A DNA stretch of 64,000 nucleotides. Source: Tanypteryx hageni (lineage: Eukaryota; Arthropoda; Insecta; Odonata; Petaluridae). The position numbers and the translations under genes are program-made. A model generated the notes under the pieces. It was not told where the DNA came from. It worked only from the letters and a program-made list of their open reading frames with translations, and made no database searches. Numbering within the stretch: position 1 is the stretch's first letter; each line of letters starts with the position of its first letter. The stretch spans positions 70,497,500-70,561,499 of the forward strand of contig CM054113.1 in NCBI GenBank assembly GCA_028673005.1, read 5' to 3'. Positions 1 through 11,901 of the stretch are shown in pieces.

Positions 1-119
1 ACAAAATTCTATTTTTATGCTATAAATAGCTTTATCTAAGCATTACTTTGCTGGAGAAACTCCCTTAACATGTTCTTGCAAGCAGAATTTTTCTGAGGTG
101 TCAACATTGGACCTTTCAC
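1..119. other. Left flank, no feature seen
   Basis: AT-rich sequence with no coding pattern or recognised repeat. It lies upstream of the first laminin exon found and is probably intronic. Confidence 0.4.
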
Positions 120-612
120 GTATGTGCCATTATATGGCAGAGGCATAGATTATCCGCATAAAATTAAGCATTTCCTGCAATCTATAAGATCATGTACATA
201 TGCTATATTAAAAAAATCAATGCTATGTACATTGCACAAACTTTTTAATATTGGGCACCTGGTCTTGCTACACTCTATCCTGACTGGAAGGAACTCTGAA
301 GAAGCACTGTTGCTATAAAAAAAAACAAAACCACAATTTTTTTTTACAGGTAAATACTATCAATATATTGATAACCTCATTTATGTGAAAATCGAACTTG
401 ATAAATAGTTGTACCATACATAGATATTCAGCATTTTGTGGATTGGCAAAGCCATATAGGCACTCAAGCATTATTACTGAATGAACATTGTCATATGACA
501 TCCAAGGACTGAGGAGAGCTGAGCATAAAACTTGAGTTATTATAATGTCGCTGGATGCTATATAGTTATTTTTTGAGAAATATGGCATATGTAGTATTGT
601 TAATGACACCAA
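120..612. repeat. Partial copy of unnamed interspersed repeat (same family as 5590-6560 and 27600-28845)
   Basis: The segment near 220-290 (atgtacattgcacaaactttt ... ggtct..ctacactct) matches 27720-27785 in the same orientation. The segment 550-605 (ggatgctatatagttattttttgag ... tatggcatatgtagtattgtta) matches 28425-28480. Divergence is high and the ends are unclear. Confidence 0.55.
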
Positions 613-699
613 TCACTATAACTACATGTATGTTAGTCAACATCATTAGAGCCGTTTTTGAATATATCTACATTTTGAGAAAATCAACCTGAATAAATT

Positions 700-1070
700 A
701 ACTCAGTAGTGGTGTCCAACCTTTAAACTTTTTGGGCTGGAGGCTACTTAGCTTGCCCAAAACTCTGGGAGGGCCCCCTCCCTCCCATAACTCGGTGGGT
801 TCCTTCCATGATATTCTGTTAATTGGAAGGGATTGGTGTGTTCCATTGAGCAGGGGGCAACCCCTCCCGCCCATATGATCTACAACAAAATACCAAATTT
901 ATAGTTTTTCATTCTGATGTCATTAAAAATTTACTTTTTTAAATCTGGTACATATGATGATACAGCAAGTGTCATACAATTCTTTAAATACTTCTCAGAA
1001 AGATGATTCCTGTGTTTGGTTTTTATGACATTCATCTGTGAAAATGCCATCTTGCAAAGGTATTTACAGA
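700..1070. repeat. Degenerate hAT-like nonautonomous element
   Basis: It starts with cagtagtggtgtccaacctttaaa, resembling the CAGNGGTTCTCAACCTTTTT ends of Charlie-type hAT elements. It contains G/C-rich text (ggagggccccctccctcccat). No matching right end could be fixed. Confidence 0.35.
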
Positions 1071-1101
1071 AGATGACATTGTTTTTGAAATTTTAAATAA
1101 T

Positions 1102-1655
1102 AAATCGAGTAAAAATAAATATACAAGCTTTCTTTGTTGTGAAGTTAAATGAAAAATTTAACCACCTTATACATAAAAACAGTGAATACTGGTGATAGTA
1201 CACACAAACACATACATCTACCTGGTTTATGGAAAACTAATTCTCTCCAGGGATGTAAGTATTATGCATGCGAGTTTACGGGAAAATGATTCCATGCCAG
1301 GGACTCACGCAAATGACACACACACATACACAGAAAATCAGACTACACCAGTAGTTATTTTTAACCCTAAATGCACATTTCGACATCAACAATGCCATTA
1401 TCAACAGGAAAATTATGGAATTAACATTGACTGAAAGCAGAATTTATATAGGTGCCAGAAATGTGTTGTGATTGGTGGAATGCATTGATGGTTGGTTTTG
1501 AGAACAAAGCGAAAGGTGATAGGACCGGAGTCATTGTTCATTATTTCATCTTTGTGTTGGTGAATGTGTCTGTGTGTGTGTGTACTATCACCAGTATTTA
1601 CTTATTATTTTTTGTGTCTATAAGGTGGTTAAATTTTTCATTTAATAAATCGAGT
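1102..1655. repeat. Inverted repeat, arms about 1145-1216 and 1573-1650
   Basis: The left arm (aaatgaaaaatttaaccacc ... tactggtgatagtacacac) is the near-perfect reverse complement of the right arm (gtgtgtactatcaccagtat ... ggtggttaaatttttcattt). Spacing is about 360 bp. A CA/GT microsatellite stretch adjoins each arm on the inner side. Small length differences between arms rule out a trivial copy artefact. Confidence 0.8.
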
Positions 1656-1849
1656 GTTGATGAAGATGTAGAGAGAAAAGACCAAGAAGACTCTTTGCCG
1701 GCACCTTCTTCTAAAGAAATCAGACATGCTTTGGCTGTTCTTAGAAGATACCTAGAGTTAAGAGGAGGAGAGCTGGAGGAGTTCAGCCATTTGTACAAGG
1801 TGGAAGATCAAAGAGAATTTGATTCAAAAGACGTTGGACAACTTTTTTA
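1640..1849 (+). pseudogene. C-terminal remnant resembling a Tigger/Jerky (pogo) transposase
   Basis: Part of an open frame at 1452-1850. Its last 70 residues include SSKEIRHALAVLRRYLELRG and acidic stretches before and after. A short amphipathic helix of the A-x-x-x-L-x-x-Y/F-L-x-x-x-G-x type near an acidic C-terminus is usual in Tigger/Jerky proteins. The upstream part (1452-1630) looks non-coding and includes the right arm of the inverted repeat. The assignment is tentative; it could be another host-derived fragment. Confidence 0.35.
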
Positions 1850-1850
1850 A

Positions 1851-2651
1851 AACAACATAATATTTGAATTGGGTAAAGTAATTGTTTAAAAAGTAATTAA
1901 AATTTGCATATATTCTATTTTTGAATTTTATTATTTAACCTATCTGAAATACTCAACCTCCATATAAATGAATCAGCCAGTTAATTGAATCAAATAATGG
2001 TTTACCAACTTGATTTTACTAAGTGGCACCCACTGTATAATACTAGAGATTTCCCATTGAAAATCAACATGAGTGTTATATTGATTTCAATCCACTCAGA
2101 AAGTGAAACACTTGATCGGCCAGATTTTTAGTTTGTTCCTTGTTGGTTTCAATCAAACGTTTTGGTCATTTTGTTAGAACTTGATCTAAACATTGAGAGT
2201 GCAACAGACCAATCTCTACAATGTAGTTTGCTGTGAAAGTACAACCAGTAGTGACCTGCCTCGTGCATCTCGCTCTCCTCTTCCTCACATGGCTCTCCCC
2301 TCCTTACCGCCCCTTCAACCTCTCATTTGCACAACACATTCCCATCTTCCACGCAGTTTACTCCCTTTCTTACCGCCCTTACCACCATGCACTGGGACAT
2401 CTGACTGGACTTTATAGACTTTGTCAAATTATATATAGATTCAATACTAGCTGCACCAGCACAAAGAGTGTGTGGAATATTGCAATCTATTAACACTCAC
2501 TGGCAACTGTTCCAGCAGAGCACACACACACAGATCATCTATTATGATTTTCAGCTATTTCGGAATGCAAATTTGATGTCCACTGCCTTTTGTATCACTA
2601 CCAGTACAAACATTCTGTTTAGTAGTAACTTCCATTTTGATCACTGTTTGT
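1851..2651. other. No feature seen
   Basis: AT-rich with a pyrimidine-rich stretch at 2230-2400. Short open frames there overlap in two registers and show no domain, so I read them as chance. Confidence 0.4.
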
Positions 2652-2659
2652 AGCTCAAT

Positions 2660-5083
2660 CAGGGCTGCAAACTCGAACTCGGTGTACTCGTTATTTTTCT
2701 TGAACTTGAACTCGCAATATATTATCGAGTTATCGAGTTCTGATTGGAAAAGGATTGCCCATCCTCTTCACATGTATATAGTTAGACAAGACTTAAATAT
2801 CTATTAGTTTAGTTTAATAGTAAATCATATCTAATGTGTATAAAATTTTGTATGTTATTTTATATTTAAAAATCTGTATGCAAAAAAATTGTATATTATA
2901 TTTTATAAAACTACAAATGCCATGTTTTGAAACTTATACAAACAAATGAAAATTAAATTTGCATGTAATTTGTGTATATTTGAGTGATCGAGCCCTTGAG
3001 CAAATCTTTTCCCTCATTTTCGAAAGATCTGGACTCTAGAATGATGGAATGTTCTAAAACAGTGGTTGCGAACCTTTTCAAGCCTGCATGCCAAAATTAA
3101 TGAAATACAAAAATCATTTTTTGCTCGCATTCCAGCCATAAGCATGAAAACAGGTGGGGATGGCACTATCAATGTTTTCCTAGCTATATAGGAAAATATG
3201 CATTTCTTTTGATTATTTGTTTAACAATAACAGGATTAATAATAGTGTTTCATGTGGTTTAAAATATTTTAAATCCTCTGACATTCACATATTATCATAT
3301 TCCTGTCCCGATTATAACCCAATTTTCAAAATTTTATCATTCTTTTTAATCACACCATATTTTTCAGTCTACCAATCTGGAAAACACCTATCACTTTCTT
3401 TTTTATAAGTTTTGCTTTTTAAATTCCGCAATTATACAAGGAAAGAAATAAAGGAAATAAAACAGTAGTTAATCAAAACCAAAATTAATCAATAAGAACA
3501 GCATTAGGTTCTCTACTCCAATCTTTGACTTCACGCACAAATCAGCCATGCTGTACTGGCATATGAACGTTAAAAAACTCACCCTCCGCCTTTGAGAAGA
3601 AATAGGATACTGTATAAGTAGCAAATTCAGCATCCCGAAGGAAAATGTTCTTTGCTTGGTCATTGACAATGTGAGAAATATGACCAAATCTGTTGAACGA
3701 CTAAATGAACAAGTGAAAACAGGATCAGATGACGAAGACGACATCTGTGACAGTGAGCATGATTATGAAAACGAAGGTAACGGTACGAAGATGAAGAAGT
3801 AATGGGCATTCATATTCACCACATGAGAGGCGCAGTGCATACCCTTCAACTGGCTATCAGAAATTGTCTCCGTCAACCTCACTGCATGAAGTTAGTCACC
3901 AAGATTCATTTTGTCACGCACAAACTACGGTCACCAAATCTCCTGGCTGTACTTGAAAGGTGAACAAAGAAACATCCAATTCTGGACATGGCCACAAGGT
4001 GGTCTTCCACTTTGCAAATGATTAAGCACTTTTTGGAACTTCAAGAAGTAGTTCAAGATCTTGGGATGGTGTCTCCGGATCTGCATCTCTCTGATGCTTT
4101 ACGGGTACAGTTGCAGCAACTGAATGATCTGCTAGAAGCCCCATACGCCACTACGATCTGCCTTCAGGAGGAGACTTTGACTCCTGGGATCTTCATGAAG
4201 GAATAGTGCACCCTAAAATGATCATTGCAGCGAATCAGCTGTTGTATCACTGAAGATATTATTGAATCAATGGAGAAACATGAGGGGCTTTTCTGGGGAA
4301 TAAAATCTTCCTTGGTGCAGTGTTTTTGAACCTCAGCTACAGGATATTACTTTCTTCACAACAAATGCTTCTGGTGAAGAAAGGGATTCAAGAAGTTGCT
4401 ACAAAAATGCAGTTTTTCTCATCCTCAATACAAATAGCTGAGGACTCAACCAATTCAGCATCTATTGTGATGGCTGAGGAGAGTGCAACTGGCAAAAAAG
4501 AGGATGAATTTGAGAAGGAAATTGATCAGTTAGAAAAGAGACAATCTCCTCTTAGAATGCAGTGAGCGAGCGCAGTGGTACAGTTAAATAGAGTTGGAGC
4601 ATAGTATCGACTAGATGATTGAGAAGGGAAGGCTAAAGAATCTGTCCATCTGGTCTCTCTTGTTAGATTAATTTGACGAGTCTTTAAGTTGAGCATCAAG
4701 AATTTTAAGTGCAATCCCTGTAACTCAAGTGTCAGTAGAATGTTTGTTCTCATCAATGTGTTTTATCATTAGTGACATAAGGACATCCATAAAACAGGAT
4801 CTGTTGGAAGCAATATTATTCCTACATACAAACAGCAGCTAATAGGTTATCACTAACTTTATATCATATTTTAAGAACAATATAGTATTGGTGTATAAAT
4901 TTTATCAAAATAAAGTATAAAATTGTTTTTTATTTTCATTTTTAATGTCTATAAATAGTGTTTATCATGAACACAATAGCCAAACTCAAACTCAATAAAA
5001 TAACTGAACTTGAACTCAATAAGATAATTGAACTCGAACTCAAACTTGAACTCAAAAATATTTCAACCAAGTTTGCACCCCTG
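2660..5083 (+). mobile_element. hAT DNA transposon with both ends and 8-bp target duplication
   Basis: The left end is cagggctgcaaactcg; the right end, reverse-complemented, is caggggtgcaaacttgg. Flanks are agctcaat (2652-2659) and aactcaat (5084-5091), matching at 7 of 8 bases, the hAT duplication length. Both ends carry many short GAACTCGAACTC-type subterminal repeats (2670-2740 and 4977-5060, inverted), typical of transposase-binding arrays. The interior carries a decayed hAT transposase (3830-4775). The 2424-bp element is probably no longer autonomous. Confidence 0.88.
3830..4775 (+). pseudogene. Decayed hAT transposase (ZBED-like)
   Basis: Pieces in changing frames show family order. 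At 3830 comes AVHTLQLAIRNCLRQ (the C-x-H-x-L-x-L catalytic-region motif with Cys replaced). At 3988 comes MATRWSSTLQMIKHFLELQ (the T-R-W-N-S-T motif). At 4500-4560 there is an acidic linker. At about 4700-4760 a stretch resembling the hAT dimerisation motif (IPVTQ-S-VE-x-F-S) can be read in pieces. Stops and frameshifts separate the blocks, so no active protein is expected. Reference: hAT transposases of the ZBED group. Confidence 0.75.
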
Positions 5084-5091
5084 AACTCAAT

Positions 5092-5589
5092 ATTAAATTA
5101 ATAAGTTCAAGGAAATTTATTGCTTTTGTCCTTTTCTTACTTTCTATCAACATCCACCTTTCACCTGTGTAACCATCCTAGATTATACCACTGGGGGTTT
5201 TATAGCGTAGGGTTGCTGCACTTGACCCAAATGTGCGGTATGTCCAGGGAGCACTGATATTAAAAACTTTACATAAATAGATTTTTGGGATTTATGAAAG
5301 AAAAGCAACTGTTATAGATCTGATGAAAAATGGTCTTGGGAAAATAAGAGGGATAAATTATAACCCAATAATACTTTTGTTGCCAAAAAATATCATGTAT
5401 ATTCTTGTTCTCAAACTTGTATTTTCTATTTTCAAATGTTACTTTGTTTGGTAAGGATTTTAGCCATATCTTTTTTAACATGACACAACAGCTCTAAATC
5501 ATTTACCTAGAAATCTCTCACAGTCATTATTTGAAGGTATCCAATATAATCATATAATTGGTAGGGAAAATTGATGAAATATCTTTTTT
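5092..5589. other. No feature seen
   Basis: AT-rich intronic or flanking sequence. Short open frames lack any recognisable domain. Confidence 0.4.
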
Positions 5590-6560
5590 ACCTTCTCACA
5601 TACGTAGTTTATTGAGAATGAATTGTAATCGTGGAAAAATTCGACTTAGAGATTTTGATGGAAATACACATTTTAGGTGTCCCTGAGTCCATAAAAGTGG
5701 TTTTTGCCATGCCGTCTATCGGTCTGTTCACTGTTCTATGGTTCAAACGCATACATATCTCATATTTGTGCATTATATCATCTTTTGCAGACCCTTTTTT
5801 CATAAAAATTATATTGCACAAAAATATAGGGTAGTTTATTCGTTGCGATTTTTAGAAACATTTTATTTACTGAAAAATGGCTCAGGAGAATTTGATTAAA
5901 ATCAATCCAATTGTAGAGCCTGAGGTCATAAATAATACTACATAAATCATATATCTATCAAATCACAATATGGCATCCAGTGGCATTAAAATGTATGCTA
6001 AGCTACCTTACCTAAGTGCTATGACGTCACGCCTCCGCCACGATCCACTCAAAATCTTATTACAGCCTAGACATTCAAACTAAATTGAATGATACATCAT
6101 ATTTGTGGATAATATCATTCATAATAGATACTCTGAAGAGATGAACAATATTGTACAACAATTAAGAGTACTTTATTTTAGGATATTTTGAAACAAAATT
6201 TGATTTATTCAAAAATGGCTTTAAGGATTTTGATTAAAATCCATCCAGTTGTACAGCCTGATGTCACAAATAATACTAAGTTATATGTCCCAAAAAATTA
6301 CTAAATATGGACCAGTGGCATTAAAACATATGCTAAACTACAGTTAACTTTGATTTATAAGCATTTTTCTTTTATAAATGTACACAGTCGACCAAACGTA
6401 TATAGTAAATATATGAGAAAGTTTGTGCAATGTATATCGCACCGTTTATTTAAATTGATCTCATTCCTGGTTATAACTAATAGTAGCTTTATATTCAGGA
6501 AAATAATATCTGTAGCTACTTCAAAACATTTTTCATTGTTATAGTGAATGTGTTGTTAAG
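5590..6560. repeat. Unnamed interspersed repeat, copy 1
   Basis: About 1 kb, present in reverse complement at 27600-28845. The core unit of about 320 bp occurs twice inside the copy (around 5845-6000 and 6185-6320): a ttgattaaaatc(a/c)atccag/a block, then cacaaataatactaa and atggcatccagtggcattaaa. The right part (6395-6460) includes tatgagaaagtttgtgcaa. No transposase frame is seen. Confidence 0.75.
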
Positions 6561-7679
6561 TTATTGATGGAATGATAATATCTTTAACTAATATATTACA
6601 GCGAATAATATGTGATTTCTGTTTTATACATATTGTGTGGGGGATCTGACTTTCAGGCTATCTTGATTCTATACTCAAATAGTGAGTCACATTGTCGGGC
6701 TCTTAATCATGTTACTGTCTTTGTGTTTCACTTATAGAAGAGCCCCACAGTCGGGCTGTATCTCAGAATACATTTTTGCATCTCACAACTCAATAACTCA
6801 CAACAGTTAAAAATGTTAACAGTAACTCAGGGAAGCATGCTGTTCAAATGGATGAACCTAGACATGATGCGTCTGGAATTTTGACCTTGCACAAAATTGA
6901 AATGTATATTTTTATAAGGTTCCCATGATCCCGTTTTGGAGCCCCAAAGACAAACTTTGGGAACTGAACCAAACTTCCAATGTCATATTTTAATTGTTCA
7001 CCTTCAAACCCTTTCATGAAGATTTCATTACAATTGAATTAGTATTTATAATGCAAGTAAACCATAATTTATTCAATGCATATTATGGGGCCTAGTTCCT
7101 CTAAACAATAAAAACCATACATTTGAAGCCATAAATGAATTTATCCACATACAAATAAAATACATTTAATCAAAATTGCTATATTTGTTTACAAAGCTCC
7201 AACATTTTTAAGACCATTTAGGACTCCCAATCAAGATTTTGATGTTATTTCTCAGCCCTCTGCTCCCAAAAACTATGAAACCAAATTTTGTTTTATAAAC
7301 TGAAAAATTCTGACCTCAGTGGAAAATAATATATTTGGCTGCCATTTGGAATGTGCTGATGAGAATACAACATCCAGCTAAAACATAAAATGTTATATTT
7401 TATGGCTTATTGTGGCACCATGGTGAATTGTTATTTTCTTCTGATGAAAACTAAAATCTGCTACTACCCAGATAAGCACCATGGCTCTAATGTTTTTGAC
7501 AGGATTCAATTTGGTTCATTTTAATCTAATGTTATAGATCAACTTTTTTTTACAAGTTACTAAAACTAAACATGTATTGTAGAAGAATATTTAGCTTTAA
7601 AATGCAATTATATTTTGTGTGATTGATACTAAAATTATAATACCATGAAAATTTTATAATAAAAATGTTTAATTTGCAG
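6561..7679. other. Intron upstream of first laminin exon, no feature seen
   Basis: AT-rich, without cysteine-dense frames that would suggest an earlier LE exon. It ends with the polypyrimidine/AG acceptor of exon 1 (tttaatttgcag). Confidence 0.5.
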
Positions 7680-7814
7680 ACTGTAAATGTAACTTAAATG
7701 GATCCATTGGAATTTCTTGTGATAATGATGGGATGTGCCAATGCAGGCCAAATTTTACCGGAAATCACTGTGATCAATGCAAGCAAGGATTTTTTAATTT
7801 TCCCAATTGTGAAG
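7680..7814 (+). CDS. LanA: Laminin alpha exon 1 of window: complete LE module
   Basis: Enters in phase 1 (two bases complete an Asp codon) after ...tttgcag and leaves in phase 1 before gtataa. It encodes one complete LE module with eight cysteines (DCKCNLNGS ... CDQCKQGFF ... NC). LE modules form the rod-like short arm of laminin. The upstream partner exon was not found in 1-7679. Confidence 0.93.
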
Positions 7815-7956
7815 GTATAAAATTTATGTAACATTTATATTTCTTATAACATGTGCTTCCAATACCCAAATTATGAGTGTAGCTAATTGTCAGATTATAA
7901 TGAATACTGATTCTATAATGGTAATTATGACTTTATCTTATTATCTTTTATTTAAG

Positions 7957-8121
7957 CCTGTAACTGTGATCCAAAGGGAGTGATGGAGTCCAACAGTGGT
8001 TGTGAGTCTTTGCCAACGGGAGAATTATGTCCATGCAAAAAATACGTTAGGGGCAGAATATGCAATGAATGCAAACCACATTATTGGAACATTCAAGCTT
8101 CAAACCCAGATGGATGTGAAG
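7957..8121 (+). CDS. LanA: Laminin alpha exon 2: complete LE module
   Basis: Phase 1 in and out, acceptor ...atttaag, donor g|gttaaa. One LE module with eight cysteines (ACNCDPKG, CPCKKYVRG, CNECKPHYW, DGC). The exon is bounded exactly by the module, as is common in laminin genes. The intron before it is only 142 bp. Confidence 0.93.
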
Positions 8122-8360
8122 GTTAAAAAAGAAATATTATTGCATTCCTTACAGCTATATGAAACTTTTTGGTCAATGAAAAACCTTGTTATACAGGTTG
8201 AGCATTTAAGTCAAAACCCTAAATTCGATTAATTTTCAGAGTTTATTTTGATTGGTTTTTCAACTAAAAATTTTTATTGATTTATTGCTAAAGTTGTTGA
8301 AATTGATCTCTGCCATTTTGGATGCACCAGTGCATATGATGGAGCATGTTGGAAGAAATT

Positions 8361-8621
8361 CAGTGCCATCTTAAGGGAGGCTCTATGGTCCGGGCCCTGA
8401 CCAAGTAGGGGAACCATATGAATATAAATAACGTTTCTTATTCGTTATTTGAATTTTTGTTATAATTAATTATATTATATAATTGTCTTTTTATTAACTA
8501 TAAAATTGTATTTTGTTCAATTGTCAGAAATTACTAACAAAGTGGTATGGTATTTAGATCTTGAAATAGGGTCCCACAATTATAAGCGCCCGAGGCCACA
8601 AGATATCTTAAGATGGCTCAG
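8361..8621. mobile_element. hAT-type MITE, 261 bp
   Basis: Terminal inverted repeats are cagtgccatcttaag at the left and ctgagccatcttaag (right end reverse-complemented). The flanking 8-mers aagaaatt (8353-8360) and aagaaact (8622-8629) match at 7 of 8. It has no coding capacity. Confidence 0.75.
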
Positions 8622-8969
8622 AAGAAACTACCTTTAATTTGGTGGGTGGGATGTTGTTTATGAGTGTCATGATGATGCATTTTGTTTCATCGAATGTGCG
8701 TGAATTGTTGTAGTCTTTATTCCTGATACAAACCCATAGGAAGTAATCTCAAAGCAACAGATCAATTTTTATGTTTCTAGCTCTTTCCTACCTAAAACTA
8801 ACATTAGAATTAAGGGTTCTCACTTCAAATTATCACCTTTTAAAATGGCTTGTGCCTTGTTTCAGTCTTAGTCCATAGTGATATTTTTGAAAAAATTATT
8901 TCTATGAGAGAACATACATGTTTAGCTTAACTTTCTTTCAAGGGGGTTTTAAGCAATATAGCTTTTTTG

Positions 8970-9240
8970 TCTATATCAGAGGTGAACAACCTATGGAATT
9001 CAGGCTGTATGTTGTGCCCAAAAGCATTTTATGAGGCCCACAAAGAAAAATTTGATGCAGATAATTTCACATTTTTGTTGTTTAAAATTGTCATCTTTTC
9101 TGATAAAGTGTTAAAAATAAAAAATTGGGACTACATACATCACACAAACTTTCTTATATCTTTTTACAAAACAAAACAATAATGTCACTGTTTACACAGG
9201 GCCGATCCTAGGTTGTGTAACATGTGCCCCTGCACTCGAG
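8970..9240. repeat. Decayed hAT-like ends
   Basis: The text at 8977 (cagaggtgaacaacctatgg ... gaggcccaca) resembles Charlie-type hAT ends. The text at 9199 (cagggccgatcctaggttg) resembles another hAT terminal repeat. Neither has a clear partner or target duplication. Confidence 0.35.
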
Positions 9241-9280
9241 CAACCTTCTGGTCACTACTAGATATATTCCACTTATAAAC

Positions 9281-9351
9281 ATGATAAATGAGAAATCTAA
9301 CTCCTTAACCATACGGTTTATGGTTAAGGAGTTAGATTTCTCATTTATCAT
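9281..9351. repeat. Perfect hairpin: 33-bp arms, 5-base loop
   Basis: Arm 9281-9313 (atgataaatgagaaatctaa ...) is the exact reverse complement of 9319-9351, with loop cggtt. Perfect pairing over 33 bp in otherwise decayed sequence points to a recent event: a fold-back insertion, templated inversion, or assembly artefact. Confidence 0.9.
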
Positions 9352-11901
9352 CAATTTTGCCATAGTCTCCACCTTTACCTATCTACTTATAAACATCTTT
9401 ATAAGTTTCTATTTTAAAGCTAAATAATATTAAATGAACATAAACAATAATTAAATATGAAAGCGCATTTCAAAATACATATAGTCAAAATGGCAGATTC
9501 ACATGATGAAATTCGTTAATGCAAATATGCAACTTGTATACCAAAAAACACTCCTAAGACTATAGGCTGTATATATTGGATAATGCATAAACTGAACATA
9601 CATAAATCAAGGGATATCAGTATTTGGTTCAACAAGAAGTTTCCATAACATACCTCTATAAAAACCTTAGGACATTATTATGGATGGTTTGACTTGCAGT
9701 AACAGTAAAGCTGGTGTCAAATGTAGAGACCTCAGTGGTTGCCATAAAACTCAATATATTATTATATTATTGGATGCTATATAGTTATTTTTGAGGCACA
9801 TAGCTTATATAATATTGTTTAAGAAATTAAGCTTTATAATTAGAAAGATTTTAATCAAAATACATTTAGCCATTCTTATGTAAATTGAAGTTATGTGAAA
9901 ATTGACAAGAATGAACTATCCCAAACTCTTAACCTGTTTCATTTTGACAAGGTTTCTACTCCAGGTGATACCCTATATGAATATGAAATTTCATGAAATT
10001 CTATTTAGCTTGGGGTAGTTCAACCTTTTTTGTGTAGGGAGCTATATTAAAATTTTTTTTTATCCCTTAGGCCAGTGAGCAAATTTTAGAAAGGTAAGTC
10101 AGAATTATCCAGCTATTGTCTAGCATAGCTTAAAGCTTCAAGAATAAGCACTTAAAAATAAAAAAATTGAAAAAGAACTTATATCAGGTATCTTCAATAG
10201 CCACAACAAGGTTATGAAAAACCAACTTTTCATCCATAAGATGAGCTTGATAATTGTCTAGTGAAAGATATAAAGTGTTAAGGGCAATGAGAAATCATCG
10301 TTTCACCACTCTAATCACTATTAACATGTGGTTTTATATTTTTCGCACATTTAAACAAAACTTTTATATGACTAGGGTATAATTTTTGTTGTCTTTTTAA
10401 GAATTAATACTTTCAATTTAGTTTTATTTGTGAATACTCATTTTATCTGTACAAGTTATGAAAGGGTGGAAGACCAGATAAAAACCTTGGAATCTGGCCT
10501 GCAGGTAGTATGTTAGACAAACCTCTTTTACCCCCTACAGTCACTCACAGATGTCTGACTACAGACACAAAAATCACACTTTCTGATGTAAAAATGTGCA
10601 TATTCATCACTATATTGATGTTGGTTGAATGCTCAGATAAACACTTATGGCTAGTTGAATTAAGATAAATTGAGAACTCCTTCAGTTCAGTTCAATTTAT
10701 CTTAATCACTATATTGAAGTCAAATTTTTTCTTTATCACAATACTTTCTCTATGTATTTCATATATGAGAAAGTAAAAATTTCATATCCAGTCAAACCTA
10801 AATTTAGCACCACTGTTTGCCCAACATTGACATTGGTTCTAAAGCAGGGGTGGTGGTAAATCAAAGTACATATATGCTTGCTCTATGTAATCATAAGATG
10901 GAAGTTCCGTTCACAACGATTCATGGGCAGTATGCAGGGATGGCACTATATAGAGGGGTGCTAAATCAGGGTTTGACTGTATTTAATATTTACTTTTACC
11001 ATACTGCAGCATATCTTATGAAACTTTTTATTAAACCCCGATCCTGCCTACCCAAGTACTATTCAAAACTTTTAATGCAGCCCACCAAGGTACTCACAAT
11101 TAAAATGTAGCTAGCCTCATGAAAAGGTTGCATACCTCTGGTCAATGTTGCTATGAATGCGTTATTATTGGCTCCAAATTTTTCTGTTAACTTTTATTTA
11201 ATATATCAGTTTACAATCTGATGCACATGAAGTCAGGATTGAGAGATCTGTGATGCCATACAGCATTGTCTGTAAGAATCAGTAAAGGAGATCTATGACC
11301 AAGAAAGAATTGGTAACTGTGAAATCAAGAGATGATACCATTTGTTTATAGTTAACACTTATGAAGACTTCATTGAGTGAATCAATCTGTTTAATATTTA
11401 ATGAATGATTGTTGTGAGTTTACCCATAATTTTCACTTAGAATAGATTATAGAGCTATATAATTTCTTCTTATTCGAAATCCATTTTTTAAAATTGATAC
11501 ATTCAATGTGAATTTTTCATGATGGATAACTTAAAATAGTAAAAACTCTTCATAAAATGGGAATTGAAGGATGCAAAGGAACAGTGACATTTTAGATCAT
11601 CTGCAGTATGATAGAACATGCACTATGTGCGAGGTATGCATTATTTTTTAGAGGAAATGACCTAACACCAAGTATATATGATATCATAGTTTCAAAAAGT
11701 GCATTATGATGGGTTTCTACTATTAAAGTTTTTATATTACGGTTATTATTAAATAAGGACTAAATATTTGATAGCAATGAACTGGTTTAATTTTGTTATG
11801 TTAATAAAATATTCTAATTGCTGAAAATGATATTCTTCCTTATTTTTTCATATTTATATTTTTTGTGGTCAATCTAACTCTAATAAAAATTATTTTGTCA
11901 G
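9352..11901. other. Intron 3 remainder: repeat fragments, no gene
   Basis: It contains fragments of the unnamed repeat family (9770-9880 and 10735-10785, the latter with atactttctctatgtatttc and tatgagaaagtaaa), and a 15-bp inverted repeat at about 10656-10700 (attaagataaattga / tcaatttatcttaat). hAT-like end text occurs near 10013 and 11120. No coding pattern was found. Confidence 0.5.

Noticed and set aside
2193..2493. Two overlapping Ser/Leu/Pro-rich open frames
   Set aside because: Open in two registers because of a pyrimidine-rich stretch; no domain and no splice context.
1..7679. Earlier laminin LE exons
   Set aside because: No + strand stretch with LE cysteine spacing and splice sites was seen before 7680.
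8976..11143. One 2.2-kb hAT element between the caacct-type texts at 8977 and 11125
   Set aside because: The ends match only loosely, no 8-bp duplicate was found, and similar text also occurs at 10013; separate old fragments are equally likely.
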